The translations under genes and the position numbers were made by a program. DNA of 64,000 nucleotides, taken from assembly GCF_000002985.6 (NCBI RefSeq), contig NC_003280.10, positions 13,884,501-13,948,500 of the forward strand, given 5' to 3'. This document shows positions 55,370-64,000 of this stretch, piece after piece. Position 1 is the first letter of the stretch; every line of letters begins with the position of its first letter. A model generated the notes under the pieces. The model worked only from the letters and a program-made list of their open reading frames with translations, was not told the DNA's origin and searched no databases. The DNA comes from Caenorhabditis elegans. Taxonomy: Eukaryota > Nematoda > Chromadorea > Rhabditida > Rhabditidae.

Positions 55370-57275
55370 AAGGATACTGTATTAGTACTGTAGCGATGAT
55401 ATTGTAGTAGTACTGTAGGGGTGCTGTAGGGGTACTGTAGTTTTGGAAAAACAGTACTAATACAGTGCCCCTACAGTACTGTTACAATATTGCTACATGA
55501 TACTGTAGTAGTACTGTAGGGGTACTGTATTAGTACTGCAGTGGTACCGTACTAGTACTGTAGATGTACTGAAGTTTTGGAAAAACAGCACTAATACAGT
55601 ACCCCATACAGCACTGATACAATATTGCTACAGGATACTGTATTCGGATTGTAGGGATACTGTAGTAGCACTGTAGGGGTACTGTATTAGTACTGCAGCG
55701 GTACCGTACTAGTACTGTAGGTGTACTGAAGTTTTGGAAAAACAGCACTAATACAGTACCCCATACAGCACTGATACAATATTGCTACAGGATACTGTAT
55801 TAGGATTGTAGGGATACTGTAGTAGCACTGTAGGGGTACTGTATTAGTACTGCAGCGGTACCGTACTAGTACTGTAGGTGTACTGAAGTTTTGGAAAAAC
55901 AGCACTAATACAGTACCCCATACAGCACTGATACAATATTGCTACAGGATACTGTATTCGGATTGTAGGGATACTGTATTAGTACTGTAGGGGTACTGTA
56001 TTAGTACTGTAGTGGTACCGTACTAATACAGTAGGTGTACTGAAGTTTTGGAAAAACAGTACTAATACAGTGCCCCTACAGTACTGTTACAATATTGCTA
56101 CATGATACTGTAGTAGTACTGTAGGGGTACTGTATTAGTACTGCAGTGGTACCGTACTAGTACTGTAGGTGTACTGAAGTTTTGGAAAAACAGCACTAAT
56201 ACAGTACCCCATACAGCACTGATACAATATTGCTACAGGATACTGTATTAGGATTGTAGGGATACTGTAGTAGCACTGTAGGGGTACTGTATTAGTACTG
56301 CAGCGGTACCGTACTAGTACTGTAGGTGTACTGAAGTTTTGGAAAAACAGCACTAATACAGTACCCCATACAGCACTGATACAATATTGCTACAGGATAC
56401 TGTATTCGGATTGTAGGGATACTGTATTAGTACTGTAGGGGTACTGTATTAGTACTGTAGTGGTACCGTACTAATACAGTAGGTGTACTGAAGTTTTGGA
56501 AAAACAGTACTAATACAGTGCCCCTACAGTACTGTTACAATATTGCTACATGATACTGTAGTAGTACTGTAGGGGTACTGTATTAGTACTGCAGTGGTAC
56601 CGTACTAGTACTGTAGGTGTACTGAAGTTTTGGAAAAACAGCACTAATACAGTACCCCATACAGCACTGATACAATATTGCTACAGGATACTGTATTAGG
56701 ATTGTAGGGATACTGTAGTAGCACTGTAGGGGTACTGTATTAGTACTGCAGCGGTACCGTACTAGTACTGTAGGTGTACTGAAGTTTTGGAAAAACAGCA
56801 CTAATACAGTACCCCATACAGCACTGATACAATATTGCTACAGGATACTGTATTCGGATTGTAGGGATACTGTATTAGTACTGTAGGGGTACTGTATTAG
56901 TACTGTAGTGGTACCGTACTAATACAGTAGGTGTACTGAAGTTTTGGAAAAACAGCACTAATACAGTACCCCATACAACACTGATACCTACAGATACTGT
57001 ATTCGGATTGTAGGGATACTGTATTAGTACTGTAGGAATACGGTATTTAGATTGTAGGGACACTGTATAAGTACTGTAGCAGTATTGTTGTAGTTTGTAT
57101 TGTAGGGATACTATATTAGTACTGTAGCGATGATATAGCAATGATGTAGTAGTACTGTAGGGATATTGTTATAGCACTGTAGGGACACTGTATCAGTACT
57201 GTAGTGATACTTTGTTAGTACTGTAGGGGTACTGTATTAGGATTGTAGGGATACTGTAGGATTCTTTTAGTTTTG
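55370..57275 (+). repeat. Satellite with 157-bp and 448-bp periods
   Basis: Units contain GTACTGAAGTTTTGGAAAAA, TACAGTACCCCATACAGCAC and ATTGCTACAGGATACTGTAT. Landmarks at 55530 and 55687 are 157 bases apart, and those at 55687, 56135 and 56583 are 448 apart with nearly no change, so a higher-order unit of three subunits has been duplicated recently. The right end (56950-57270) is degenerate. Confidence 0.9.
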
Positions 57276-57377
57276 GAAAATGAGATTAAATCAGAAAATA
57301 GAGCAAATTATTTATTGAAAGGTAACCCGTAGTTATTTTAATACTGTAAAACATTATTAAACCAATAGTGAAACGTT
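57276..57377. other. Short gap
   Basis: 3' flank of the CAP-like fragment; nothing else is seen. Confidence 0.3.
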
Positions 57378-57639
57378 TCAGCTTGAGGTCTTCAGTAATC
57401 GAGATGACTGCCACTTCTGAAAAACCACACTAAAATTTCCAGCGGCACTACTAAAAATCCCTTACCATTTTCACAATTTGAGTCGGCAGTTGTTGTTCTA
57501 CACCATTTATCAAATATTTCCCGTTTGCAATTTGAGAATTCAGATTGTTGTGAGCATCGACAATTGGCTTCTGCTTCGTCGAGCTGAATATTGCCAAGAC
57601 GGTAGCAAAGAGGGTTAGGAAGATGAGAAGATGTTTCAT
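57378..57639 (-). pseudogene. Truncated CAP/SCP-like secreted protein, 70 residues
   Basis: Exons 57639-57466 and 57416-57378 join at phase 0. A signal peptide (MKHLLIFLTLFATVLA) is followed by IVDAHNNLNSQIANGKYL and VKMKW, the classical N-terminal part of nematode SCP/TAPS (CAP) proteins. A normal CAP protein is about 200 residues with more cysteines and a second conserved region; here the frame ends 12 codons into the second exon. It is either a broken scl-type gene or a short secreted peptide derived from one. Confidence 0.65.
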
Positions 57640-58055
57640 TGTGATTGTGATATTGGAGCTAGTCTACTCATTATATACATGTTTCAAAGGAATATCAAAA
57701 CATTCTTATCTAATTTTAAGTGGGCTTTGAAAAACAATGGTCAATCGGCCGGAAATGCAGTCTTTGACTGATAACACCGAGTTCGTATTGGCAAATAATG
57801 TGTGTGGGCTTGTGATCTTCAAAATTTAAAATATTTGCACTCAAAAACAATTTTTGAATAGATAAAATCAAGTGTCATCTTCTGTATTTTTAAATTGCTC
57901 AAAATGATTCAATCAATTCTTAGTCTAAAAATATGAATTTTAATGATACGGGTTCTTTGACATTTCTAATCCACTTTTTGAATTGTTAACAAATATTCAT
58001 CCGTTGTCCTATACGGAACACTTAGAGCAGAATCCTCATAGAAGACATACTGTTG
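57640..58055. other. Upstream flank of the CAP-like fragment
   Basis: ATTATATACATG lies about 30 bases upstream of the minus-strand ATG and may act as a TATA element. No other gene is seen. Confidence 0.35.
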
Positions 58056-58059
58056 TTTA

Positions 58060-58148
58060 TTTTGTCCCCTTGGGGACTGGGCCGAGCCCGGCAGTAGTGA
58101 GAACAGATACTACACTTTGATCTTAGCTAATAAGCCGAAGAAGCGATA
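58060..58148 (-). pseudogene. U2 snRNA copy with a large internal deletion
   Basis: The minus strand begins with the U2 5' end (ATCGCTTCTTCGGCTTATTA, then GTAGTATCTGTTCT) and jumps straight to the 3' terminal stem (TGCCGGGCTCGGCCCAGTCC), losing about 100 internal bases, including the Sm site. The upstream flank (58149-58190, ending at GTCGGTACACCGCTC on the minus strand) is shared with the copy near 63577, so the copies arose at DNA level with their promoter side. Confidence 0.85.
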
Positions 58149-58277
58149 CTGAATGGAGGAGAGGGTTGGGGTAGCGGAGAGCGGTGTACCGACATGAAAT
58201 GGGTGCGCGTGGAGCATACAAGTACGCGTAAGACATGGTGCATTTACTCTGCAAATCGCAGAGTGCGGCATTCAGCA

Positions 58278-58800
58278 GATTGAACTGAAAAGAGTGTCCT
58301 TCAGAATTTACTTGTATGTGTATTTTTTGAAACGTCTGTTCTAAGGTGTAAAAAATTAATTCAGCAAATGTAAATTCAATTAATAAACATTTATTACTGC
58401 ACATGAAAAAATAATAAAAATTGAACATAACACCCGGGTATTTCAATAATACTGATATGGAATTAAAATTATCGCCAAGGACCATCTAACTGGAGGGAGA
58501 CTGCTATTTCTGAAATTCAAACTTTAATATTTTTGCCAAATTCACTAAAAGAACTTCTTACCATAATCATAAATATTCAATACGTTTCATTTCAGCACTA
58601 GAATAGTCTCAGCGGAGTCGAATTATAATATGCTTCATTAATATTATGTTGTATTTTTCAGGACGCGAGGTTTTTTATGAGACTTCACAATTTTTTTTTG
58701 ATTCGATCGGGAGAATTGGGTAACGGCAAAGGGAACGCCGACAAGCGCCAGGAAAATTAGATAACTTTTCATTGTAAAAGTTGAATGTTTAGGCTTGGCT
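58278..58800 (-). repeat. Duplicated CAP-like locus, first unit
   Basis: The block from AGATTGAACTGAAAAGAGTG to the CAP-like exon matches 59039-59470 (shared CAGAATTTACTTGTATGTGT, TTATTACTGCACATGAAAA and ATAACACCCG). It contains a degenerate exon 2 (TTTCAG acceptor at about 58513) and exon 1 (58644-58772). Confidence 0.7.
58644..58772 (-). pseudogene. Second CAP-like signal-peptide fragment
   Basis: A 42-codon frame (MKSYLIFLALVGVPFAVTQF) with a signal peptide and QKKIVKSHKK at the place of the QKPIVDAHNN of the first copy. It ends in LKNTT and a stop before the conserved CAP core. A relic of the same family. Confidence 0.5.
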
Positions 58801-58958
58801 AGTCGATTTTTATAGTGAGGAAGTGGCATGTTATTGACGTTATATTTTTCCACATTTGACCCATTTTGAGCATTCCCAGACTGTTTATAGTACATTATTT
58901 AATTTTGTTTCCGGTTTAGATTCACTATTTAGGCAGGCACAAAACAAGTAAACTCAAA

Positions 58959-59045
58959 ATGATATCCTACCTTTTCCTTCTCACATTTATTACCGGCTCC
59001 ATTGTTCAATTCAGTCAAGCAGGACAGCAACAGATAGAAGATTGA
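58959..59045 (+). pseudogene. 28-codon signal-peptide-like frame
   Basis: MISYLFLLTFITGSIVQFSQ looks like a signal peptide with cleavage near SQA. The frame stops at the junction with the duplicated block that begins at 59039, so it is probably the stump of a gene cut by the duplication. Confidence 0.35.
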
Positions 59046-59470
59046 ACTGAAAATATTGCCCTTCAGAATTTACTTGTATGTGTATGTTTTGACATGTCTG
59101 TTCTAAACTGTAAAAATTGATTTAAGACATACATATAATTCAATTAATATATTTATTACTGCACATGAAAATTAATAAAAATTGAACATAACACCCGTGT
59201 ATTTCAATAATACTGATATGGAATATTAACTATCGTCCATCGTCCATCACGGATCATCAAACCGGGAATTCTGCCATTTCTGAAATTAAAACTTCAATAT
59301 TTTTGCCAATTTCACGGAAGGCGCTTACCATATAATAACTTATTAATAACTCATCAATTGAGAACAAAAATAGTTGTGAGCGTCAAGTTGCTCAGTAGAG
59401 GTTGAAATAATATGCTTTATTGATATTATGCTGTATTATTCCGTGCTCGAGGGGTTTTATACATGTTTCA
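59039..59470 (-). pseudogene. Third CAP-like relic
   Basis: It aligns with the first unit over its non-coding part and keeps TTTCAG plus the AAATGGCAG-type exon 2 start (about 59280). The exon 1 region (CAACTTGACGCTCACAACTA) resembles the QKPIVDAHNN stretch but is frame-broken. Confidence 0.5.
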
Positions 59471-59780
59471 GGAGCAAACCATTTTTTAACTATGTTGTTT
59501 TATGAAAACAATAGTAAATTGACCGGAAACACTGTCTTTGTTCAGTCTGACTGATAAGATTGAGTTCGACTTGACAAGTAATGTGTGCTACTCAATTTGA
59601 AAGGATCAATAATTAAGAAAAAAAAATTTAAAGCAAATTAAAAAACTGAATTTTTATGAAATAGCAGGTTGCGAAAATAAAAACTAAAAAAAAAAAAACT
59701 TGCATACACTGGTGCTCCATGCGAGTCTGTTTTTTGTCTGAGCACAGCTCCCTATCGCCCCTGCCACCCAGTCCTATCAG

Positions 59781-59975
59781 TACGCTTCTTCGGCTTATTA
59801 GCTAAAATCAAAGTGTAGTATTATCGTATTAACCTCTACGGTATACACTCGCCTGAGTGTAATAAAGGTTATATGATTTTTGGAACCTAGGGAAGACTCG
59901 GGGCTTGCTCCGACTTCCCAAGGGTCGTCCTGGCGTTGCACTGCTGCCGGGCTCGGCCCAGTCTCCGAGGGGACA
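59781..59975 (+). pseudogene. Nearly full-length U2 snRNA copy
   Basis: It covers U2 from its 5' end to the 3' terminal stem (GGGCTCGGCCCAGTCTCCGA). The branch-site pairing element (GTAGTA), the Sm-type site (TGATTTTTGG) and the stem III/IV region are present. Compared with the U2 sequence I recall, it lacks about eight bases after GTAGTAT, has AGCTAAAATC for AGCTAAGATC, and differs at the 5' end (TACGCTT for TATCGCTT). It is probably a pseudogene, but of all copies here it is the one that could still be transcribed. Confidence 0.85.
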
Positions 59976-60396
59976 AAATTAAGGATAGTTGCATAATAAA
60001 ACTAATGGACAAACGTTTTTTAAAAATTATTGTTGAGTGTTCGCGCTTTGTTTTTTTTTATTTGTAATAATTATTATAATAACAAGTTAAAAAAAAAGAG
60101 TTAACTAATGACCGGACATCCGATTTTTCATCCACCGGAGCCAATTGAATTCAAAAAGAAAAATGGCATTTCTCGGTTTTTAGGCCTAAAGTTGATACAA
60201 TATAAATCTACTTTTTAAGAGAAAATATCGAATATTTAATGAATTTTAAATTTTTTCTTCAAAAAATGTTATGAAATACTGGTTGTTTTCCTTATCATAA
60301 TTTCATTTTCGAAACTCTTTGTCAACCAAACAACCTATAAAAGATGCTCATGTAACTATCATTTTTCATTCCTCTTGTCAAACTATATCAGCCGTC
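59976..60396. other. AT-rich spacer
   Basis: No gene is seen. A TATAAAAG box at about 60336 lies about 60 bases before the next ATG. Confidence 0.4.
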
Positions 60397-60612
60397 ATGT
60401 CTTCCCCTCAAGATTGTTATTTCACAATCTCTTTTGCAACCGACCAGAACAACAACTCGACAATGTGAACATGCGGCTCGCCATGCCGTTGTATGGAACG
60501 ACGAGCACAATCAGAAGATCGGAACATTTCTGCTCGCCCAGCTCAAGAAGCTGATACTCAACAATGGGATCAATTCATTAAGGATATGAGAAATTTGAAT
60601 AGTAAACATTAA
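60397..60612 (+). pseudogene. Small Cys-containing gene with in-frame TGA, copy 1
   Basis: ATG at 60397 opens a 71-codon frame interrupted by TGA at 60466-60468: MSSPQDCYFTISFATDQNNN before the stop and TCGSPCRCMERRAQSED after it, ending DTQQWDQFIKDMRNLNSKH. The same frame is kept in the diverged copy 3 at 60849-61181, where the TGA position is sense, so the frame is real. A TATAAAAG box lies upstream. The family is unknown to me. Confidence 0.5.
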
Positions 60613-60802
60613 TATTTTGCCATTTTGTTGTACATTTTAATTTGTGAATAAATGTTGGAATTTTTTGTTATTTTTTAACCAAAAAGCACTTTTTTCTCTC
60701 AAAAGCGTCAATTAGGAAAGCCGATAATTTTCAAAAATTTATGGTCCATCAATAAATAATTTTTGTAATAAAAAAATTTGTCTAAAAAGTTTATCTACTA
60801 AT
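60433..60802 (+). repeat. Outer inverted repeat, left arm
   Basis: Nearly identical, in reverse, to 63633-64000. The right arm is cut by the window edge, so the full repeat is probably longer. Confidence 0.85.
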
Positions 60803-60848
60803 TAAAAAAATACAAAAGAAAGTATGTTTTCAAGCATTTATCCACATA

Positions 60849-61181
60849 TCAAAATGTACAGCAAAAGGACATAATGAAGTTTCCAAAATCCTTAATAATT
60901 TGTCCCCATTGGTAGTTGTCGGCTTCCTGAGCAATCTGAAAAGAAAGATTCCGAGCAGTGGGGGACGGCGAAGCCGTTTCTTAAGCAAGGAGCGAATTCG
61001 GGGAATTCCGTCTTTCCGGATTTTCGGCAAACGGCGAGTTCGGCAATTTATCGGCCACACCTTCCGACCGAATGCTCGCGCCAATACAACGGCATGATGA
61101 ACGGCATGTTCCAAAGCAGATTGTCGAGTTGTTGTTCCGATCGATAGCTGAAGAGATTGTGAAATTTATTTGGGAAGACAT
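60849..61181 (-). CDS. Small Cys-containing protein, diverged copy 3
   Basis: Proposed exons 61181-61059 and 60935-60849 give 69 residues: MSSQINFTISSAIDRNNNST, then CFGTCRSSCRCIGASIRSE, then AQEADNYQWGQIIKDFGNF. The second exon starts at a good TTTTCAG acceptor; the donor (GTGGCC) is weak. It matches copy 1 in frame on both sides of the break (SPCRC against SSCRC; QQWDQFIKDM against YQWGQIIKDF). An unspliced reading ends after 66 codons. Function unknown. Confidence 0.4.
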
Positions 61182-61777
61182 GACGGTTTGAATAGTTGAT
61201 AAAATTGACTACAAGAATGCAACATGATAGTCAGAGGAGCATGTTTTATAGGTTACGTTGTTGGCGAAAAGTTTCGAAATTAAAGGTAAGATAACAAAAC
61301 AACTTAATATTTCATAACATTATTTGATAGAAAATATAAGATAGTGGCTTTGAATATTTTTAGACTCTGTATATTTTTAAAATCAGATTTAAAAAATTTT
61401 AAATTTGTACATTCACATCTAGATTACATTATGATCAGGGGGTGGGTGTACTGGATTTTTTATTTGATTGGGCTTAGAAACCTTTTTTTTTTTGGAATTT
61501 CTATTTCGCTCCCCATTAATTGAAAACACTTTTCGCAATCTTGGACGAAAAATATGTGACTTATGTCTGCGATGAGCAAAAATTTCAAAAATTTGTTGGT
61601 GATGTGTGCATCGTGCGGCCACAAATTAATAATATCATGTAGCTAATGACAATCTGTATATATTTAAAAACAAGTTGTCAGTCTGCGAAAGTTACGCTGA
61701 ACCCAAACTGCTTCGAATTTTCTTTTGCCAGTTCTTGTTCTTTTCAACTGTGATTTCAATCTTGCTAAATTTCGGAA

Positions 61778-62728
61778 ATTTCAAGTATTCGTTGAATAAT
61801 TGTGATATTTTTACAAAAGGTGGGGAGAAGGTGGCAAAAAGGTGGACGGAAGGTGAGAAGACCTCAAAAGGTGGGAGAAAGGAGGCACTAATTGCCGAGT
61901 ATTAGCTAAGATCAAAGTGTATTATCAAAATATTAAAATTGTCACCTCAAATTTGAATCCAGCCAAACCCGCGAAAAATTCCCTCTCAATTTCGGATGCC
62001 GAAATTTGGCTCGAATCGAGAGATGAAAAATTCGGGAGATGCTGGAATCAAAAAGGACTCCGCCTACTTTCATTCAGATTTCCGCCGGACACCGCAAAAA
62101 TGAAAAGGGTGGGTAATATCTGGCGGCCGACAACCCACGGGTTCCGTGCCTCGTTATGAATTAAATAAATTAGCCACGCCCTTCAAAAACACACCAACTG
62201 AAAGGGCGTGGCTAATTTACTTCATTCATAACGAGGCACGGAACCCGTGGGTTGTCGGCCGCCAGATATTACCCACCCTTTTCATTTTTGCGGTGTCCGG
62301 CGGAAATCTGAATGAAAGTAGGCGTCATAACGAGGCACGGAACCCGGGGCGTGGCTAATTTACTTCATTCATAACGAGGCACGGAACCCGTAGGATGTCG
62401 GCCGCCAGATATTACCCACCCTTTTCATTTTTGCGGTCATTTTTGCCCTTTTTGATTCCAGCATCTCCCGAATTTCTCATCCCTCGATTCGAGCCAATTT
62501 TCGGCATCCGAAATTGAGAGGGAATTTTTCGCGGGTTTGGCTGGATTCAAATTTGAGGTGACAGTTTTAATATTTTGATAATACACTTTGATCTTAGCTA
62601 ATACTCGGCAATTAGTGCCTCCTTTCTCCCACCTTTTGAGGTCTTCTCACCTTCCGTCCACCTTTTTGCCACCTTCTCCCCACCTTTTGTAAAAATATCA
62701 CAATTATTCAACGAATACTTGAAATTCA
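61778..62728. repeat. Nested inverted repeat
   Basis: Arms 61778-62107 and about 62420-62728 are inverted copies covering TTCAAGTATTCGTTGAATAA, GGTGGGAGAAAGGAGGCAC and a U2 fragment (ATTAGCTAAGATCAAAGTGT at 61901-61920 and its complement at 62583-62602). The centre is a second palindrome: GGCGGCCGACAACCCACGGG and GGGCGTGGCTAATTTACTTC with their complements. Confidence 0.8.
62583..62603 (-). pseudogene. Interrupted U2 snRNA copy, downstream half
   Basis: The minus strand reads TATTAGCTAAGATCAAAGTGT and then departs from U2 within about 8 bases. Only about the first 45 bases of U2 are represented in the two halves together. Confidence 0.75.
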
Positions 62729-63557
62729 GTCGCGTTTGCCACCTTTCTCCCACCTATTGTGGTCTAAAACAGCAGCGGCAGCGTTGTGGTGACACCAAAA
62801 CTGGCACCATTTGCCACCATTTGTTGCCTTTTGTAGCACTTTGTCACCGTTCATTATGCGCAAAGATACTGCTGACACGTTCTCGGATGTTACCATGGCA
62901 CGGATAACTCTTCGAATTAATTTTTTTGAACAATTTTTTTCTTTTAACGTTTTTAAATCTATTTTTTAACGTTTTCTGATCGATTTTTTTAGGAAAAAAG
63001 TTGGTAGTCTGAGAGTTTTGTTGGGTAAATCGTTATTAATCTTTTCTTTTCGTTACAAGTAACCATTTTGCACTAACAATTATTTTCTATTTTTATTTCC
63101 ATTTTATAGGTAAAACGAGATAGCCGACGGCTCCACCTGAGCTGGTTGCTCACCGGATCTTGAAAGGTAAGGGTTTACAAATTCTACTTAATAAATAATT
63201 ATATTCTTATTCATGTTTTTGCAGATTTCGAAAATCGACGGGAGAATGCCACGAAAAACAGGAAAATTTGTGCTATGTGGCCGCAAACTATGGAAAAATA
63301 CGAATTTTTAATTATTTAAACTGTTTTAATGATGTATATGATGTTTCATAAAATAAATTTAAATTGTATAACCTAATTGCAGTTTTTTTTAAATTATTTT
63401 CAGAGTGAAAACAAACAAAAATAATAGCATCGTTGTCACCTATTGTCACCAATCTGCCACCTTTTTGCCGCCTTTCCCTATCCATTTTTCGCCTTTCTAC
63501 ATTTTGGTGGTAGAAAGGTGGCAAAAGGGTGGGAGAAAGAAGACACGAAATGCCGAG
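62604..63557. mobile_element. Transposon-like insertion in a U2 snRNA copy, 954 bp
   Basis: The ends are inverted: CTCGGCAATTAGTGCCTCCT on the left and, read from the right, CTCGGCATTTCGTGTCTTCT, with TTTCTCCCACC shared in both. It is flanked by ATA on both sides (62601-62603 and 63558-63560). Removing it joins the two halves of U2 (minus strand CGGCT-TAT-TAGCTAAG). It includes a possible two-exon frame at 63124-63319. Class unknown; a 3-bp target duplication is found in PIF/Harbinger and CACTA-type elements. Confidence 0.65.
63124..63319 (+). CDS. Possible C-terminal exons of an unknown protein inside the transposon
   Basis: Exons 63124-63166 and 63225-63319 join across a GTAAGG...TTTTTGCAG intron. 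The frame reads PTAPPELVAHRILK, then DFENRRENATKNRK, then CAMWPQTMEKYEFLII and stop. The splice signals are good and the composition is protein-like, but no upstream coding exon is evident (TAG precedes the first exon, where TAG could also be its acceptor). It could be the remains of a transposon gene. Confidence 0.3.
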
Positions 63558-63577
63558 ATAAGCCGAAGAAGCGATAC
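63558..63577 (-). pseudogene. Interrupted U2 snRNA copy, 5' half
   Basis: The minus strand reads ATCGCTTCTTCGGCTTAT up to the insertion. The upstream flank (63578-63620) matches that of the copy at 58060-58148 (GTCGGTACACCGCTC). Confidence 0.75.
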
Positions 63578-63632
63578 TGAATAGAGGAGGTGGCAGGAGT
63601 AGTGCGGAGCGGTGTACCGACAAATCAGGGGT

Positions 63633-64000
63633 TTAGTAGATAAACTTTTTAGACAAATTTTTTTATTACAAACTTTATTTATTGATGGACCATAAATTTT
63701 TGAAAATTATCGGCTTCCCTAATTGACACTTTTGAGAGAAAAAAGTGCTTTTTGGTTAAAAAATAACAAAAAATTCCAACATTTATTCACAAATTAAAAT
63801 GTACAACAAAATGGCAAAATATTAATGTTTACTATTCAAATTTCTCATATCCTTAATGAATTGATCCCATTGTTGAGTATCAGCTTCTTGAGCTGGGCGA
63901 GCAGAAATGTTCCGATCTTCTGATTGTGCTCGTCGTTCCATACAACGGCATGGCGAGCCGCATGTTCACATTGTCGAGTTGTTGTTCTGGTCGGTTGCAA
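63633..64000 (-). repeat. Outer inverted repeat, right arm (runs off the window)
   Basis: Reverse copy of 60433-60802. It has an A/T indel near 63670 and very few other differences. Confidence 0.85.
63822..64000 (-). pseudogene. Small Cys-containing gene with in-frame TGA, copy 2 (partial)
   Basis: The same frame as copy 1 on the minus strand, with the same TGA at 63966-63968, ending QQWDQFIKDMRNLNSKH. The start codon lies beyond the window. It sits in the inverted repeat arm, so it is a recent duplicate that already carried the stop. Confidence 0.5.

Noticed and set aside
55530-57141. Repeated 72-88 codon minus-strand frames
   Set aside because: They recur only because the satellite unit recurs.
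60466-60468. TGA read as selenocysteine
   Set aside because: No SECIS-like element is evident downstream, and the family is not a known selenoprotein; C. elegans is thought to make only one.
60397-60612. Histone H2A-like reading in a shifted frame (HAVVWNDEHNQKIGTF)
   Set aside because: The resemblance is short, in a frame not shared with the diverged copy at 60849-61181; the alternative frame is conserved in all three copies.

Overview
This window is nematode DNA, almost certainly Caenorhabditis elegans. The evidence is short cis-spliced introns with TTTTCAG acceptors, AT-rich introns, degenerate TTAGGC telomere-like arrays, U2 snRNA relics of the C. elegans type, and several well-known worm palindromic repeat families. 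An HDAC gene followed by a single C2H2 zinc-finger gene matches my memory of hda-10 and mcd-1 on the right arm of chromosome II, but I could not run a search. The density of repeats also fits a chromosome arm. All exon models were built by hand, and every multi-exon model listed as a gene keeps its reading frame through each junction.

Layout: 209-3446 (+) is the 3' part of a class II histone deacetylase. 4162-13659 (+) is a seven-exon C2H2 zinc-finger gene, probably mcd-1, with very large repeat-filled introns. 14221-16205 (-) is a three-exon gene for a 116-residue single-pass membrane protein. 16206-24424 has no gene I can support and is a patchwork of tandem repeats with one tRNA-like relic. 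24425-30619 (+) encodes a Citron-like protein (coiled coil, C1, PH, CNH) without a kinase domain. 31855-46016 (+) holds three tandem mlt-10-like genes (DUF644/Moulting cycle plus P-x-x-L-S-P repeats); the middle one has a premature stop. 46148-47509 (-) encodes a secreted Ly6-like protein with a probable GPI tail. 47510-53494 is mostly repeats. 53495-55131 (-) encodes a small doublecortin-domain protein.

55370-57270 is a satellite with a 448-bp higher-order unit. 57378-64000 is a duplication-rich graveyard: truncated CAP/SCP-like secreted genes, deleted or interrupted U2 snRNA copies, a small cysteine-containing gene family in direct and inverted copies, nested inverted repeats, and a 954-bp transposon-like insertion inside a U2 copy with a visible 3-bp target duplication.

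The genes do not form one pathway. HDAC and MCD-1 are nuclear, Citron and doublecortin proteins belong to the cytoskeleton, and the mlt-10-like and CAP products are secreted. The most unusual signals are repeat elements that appear to supply introns of the HDAC gene, echoes of real exon starts inside mcd-1 introns, the single nonsense codon in the middle mlt-10-like gene, and the U2 copy split by a transposon.
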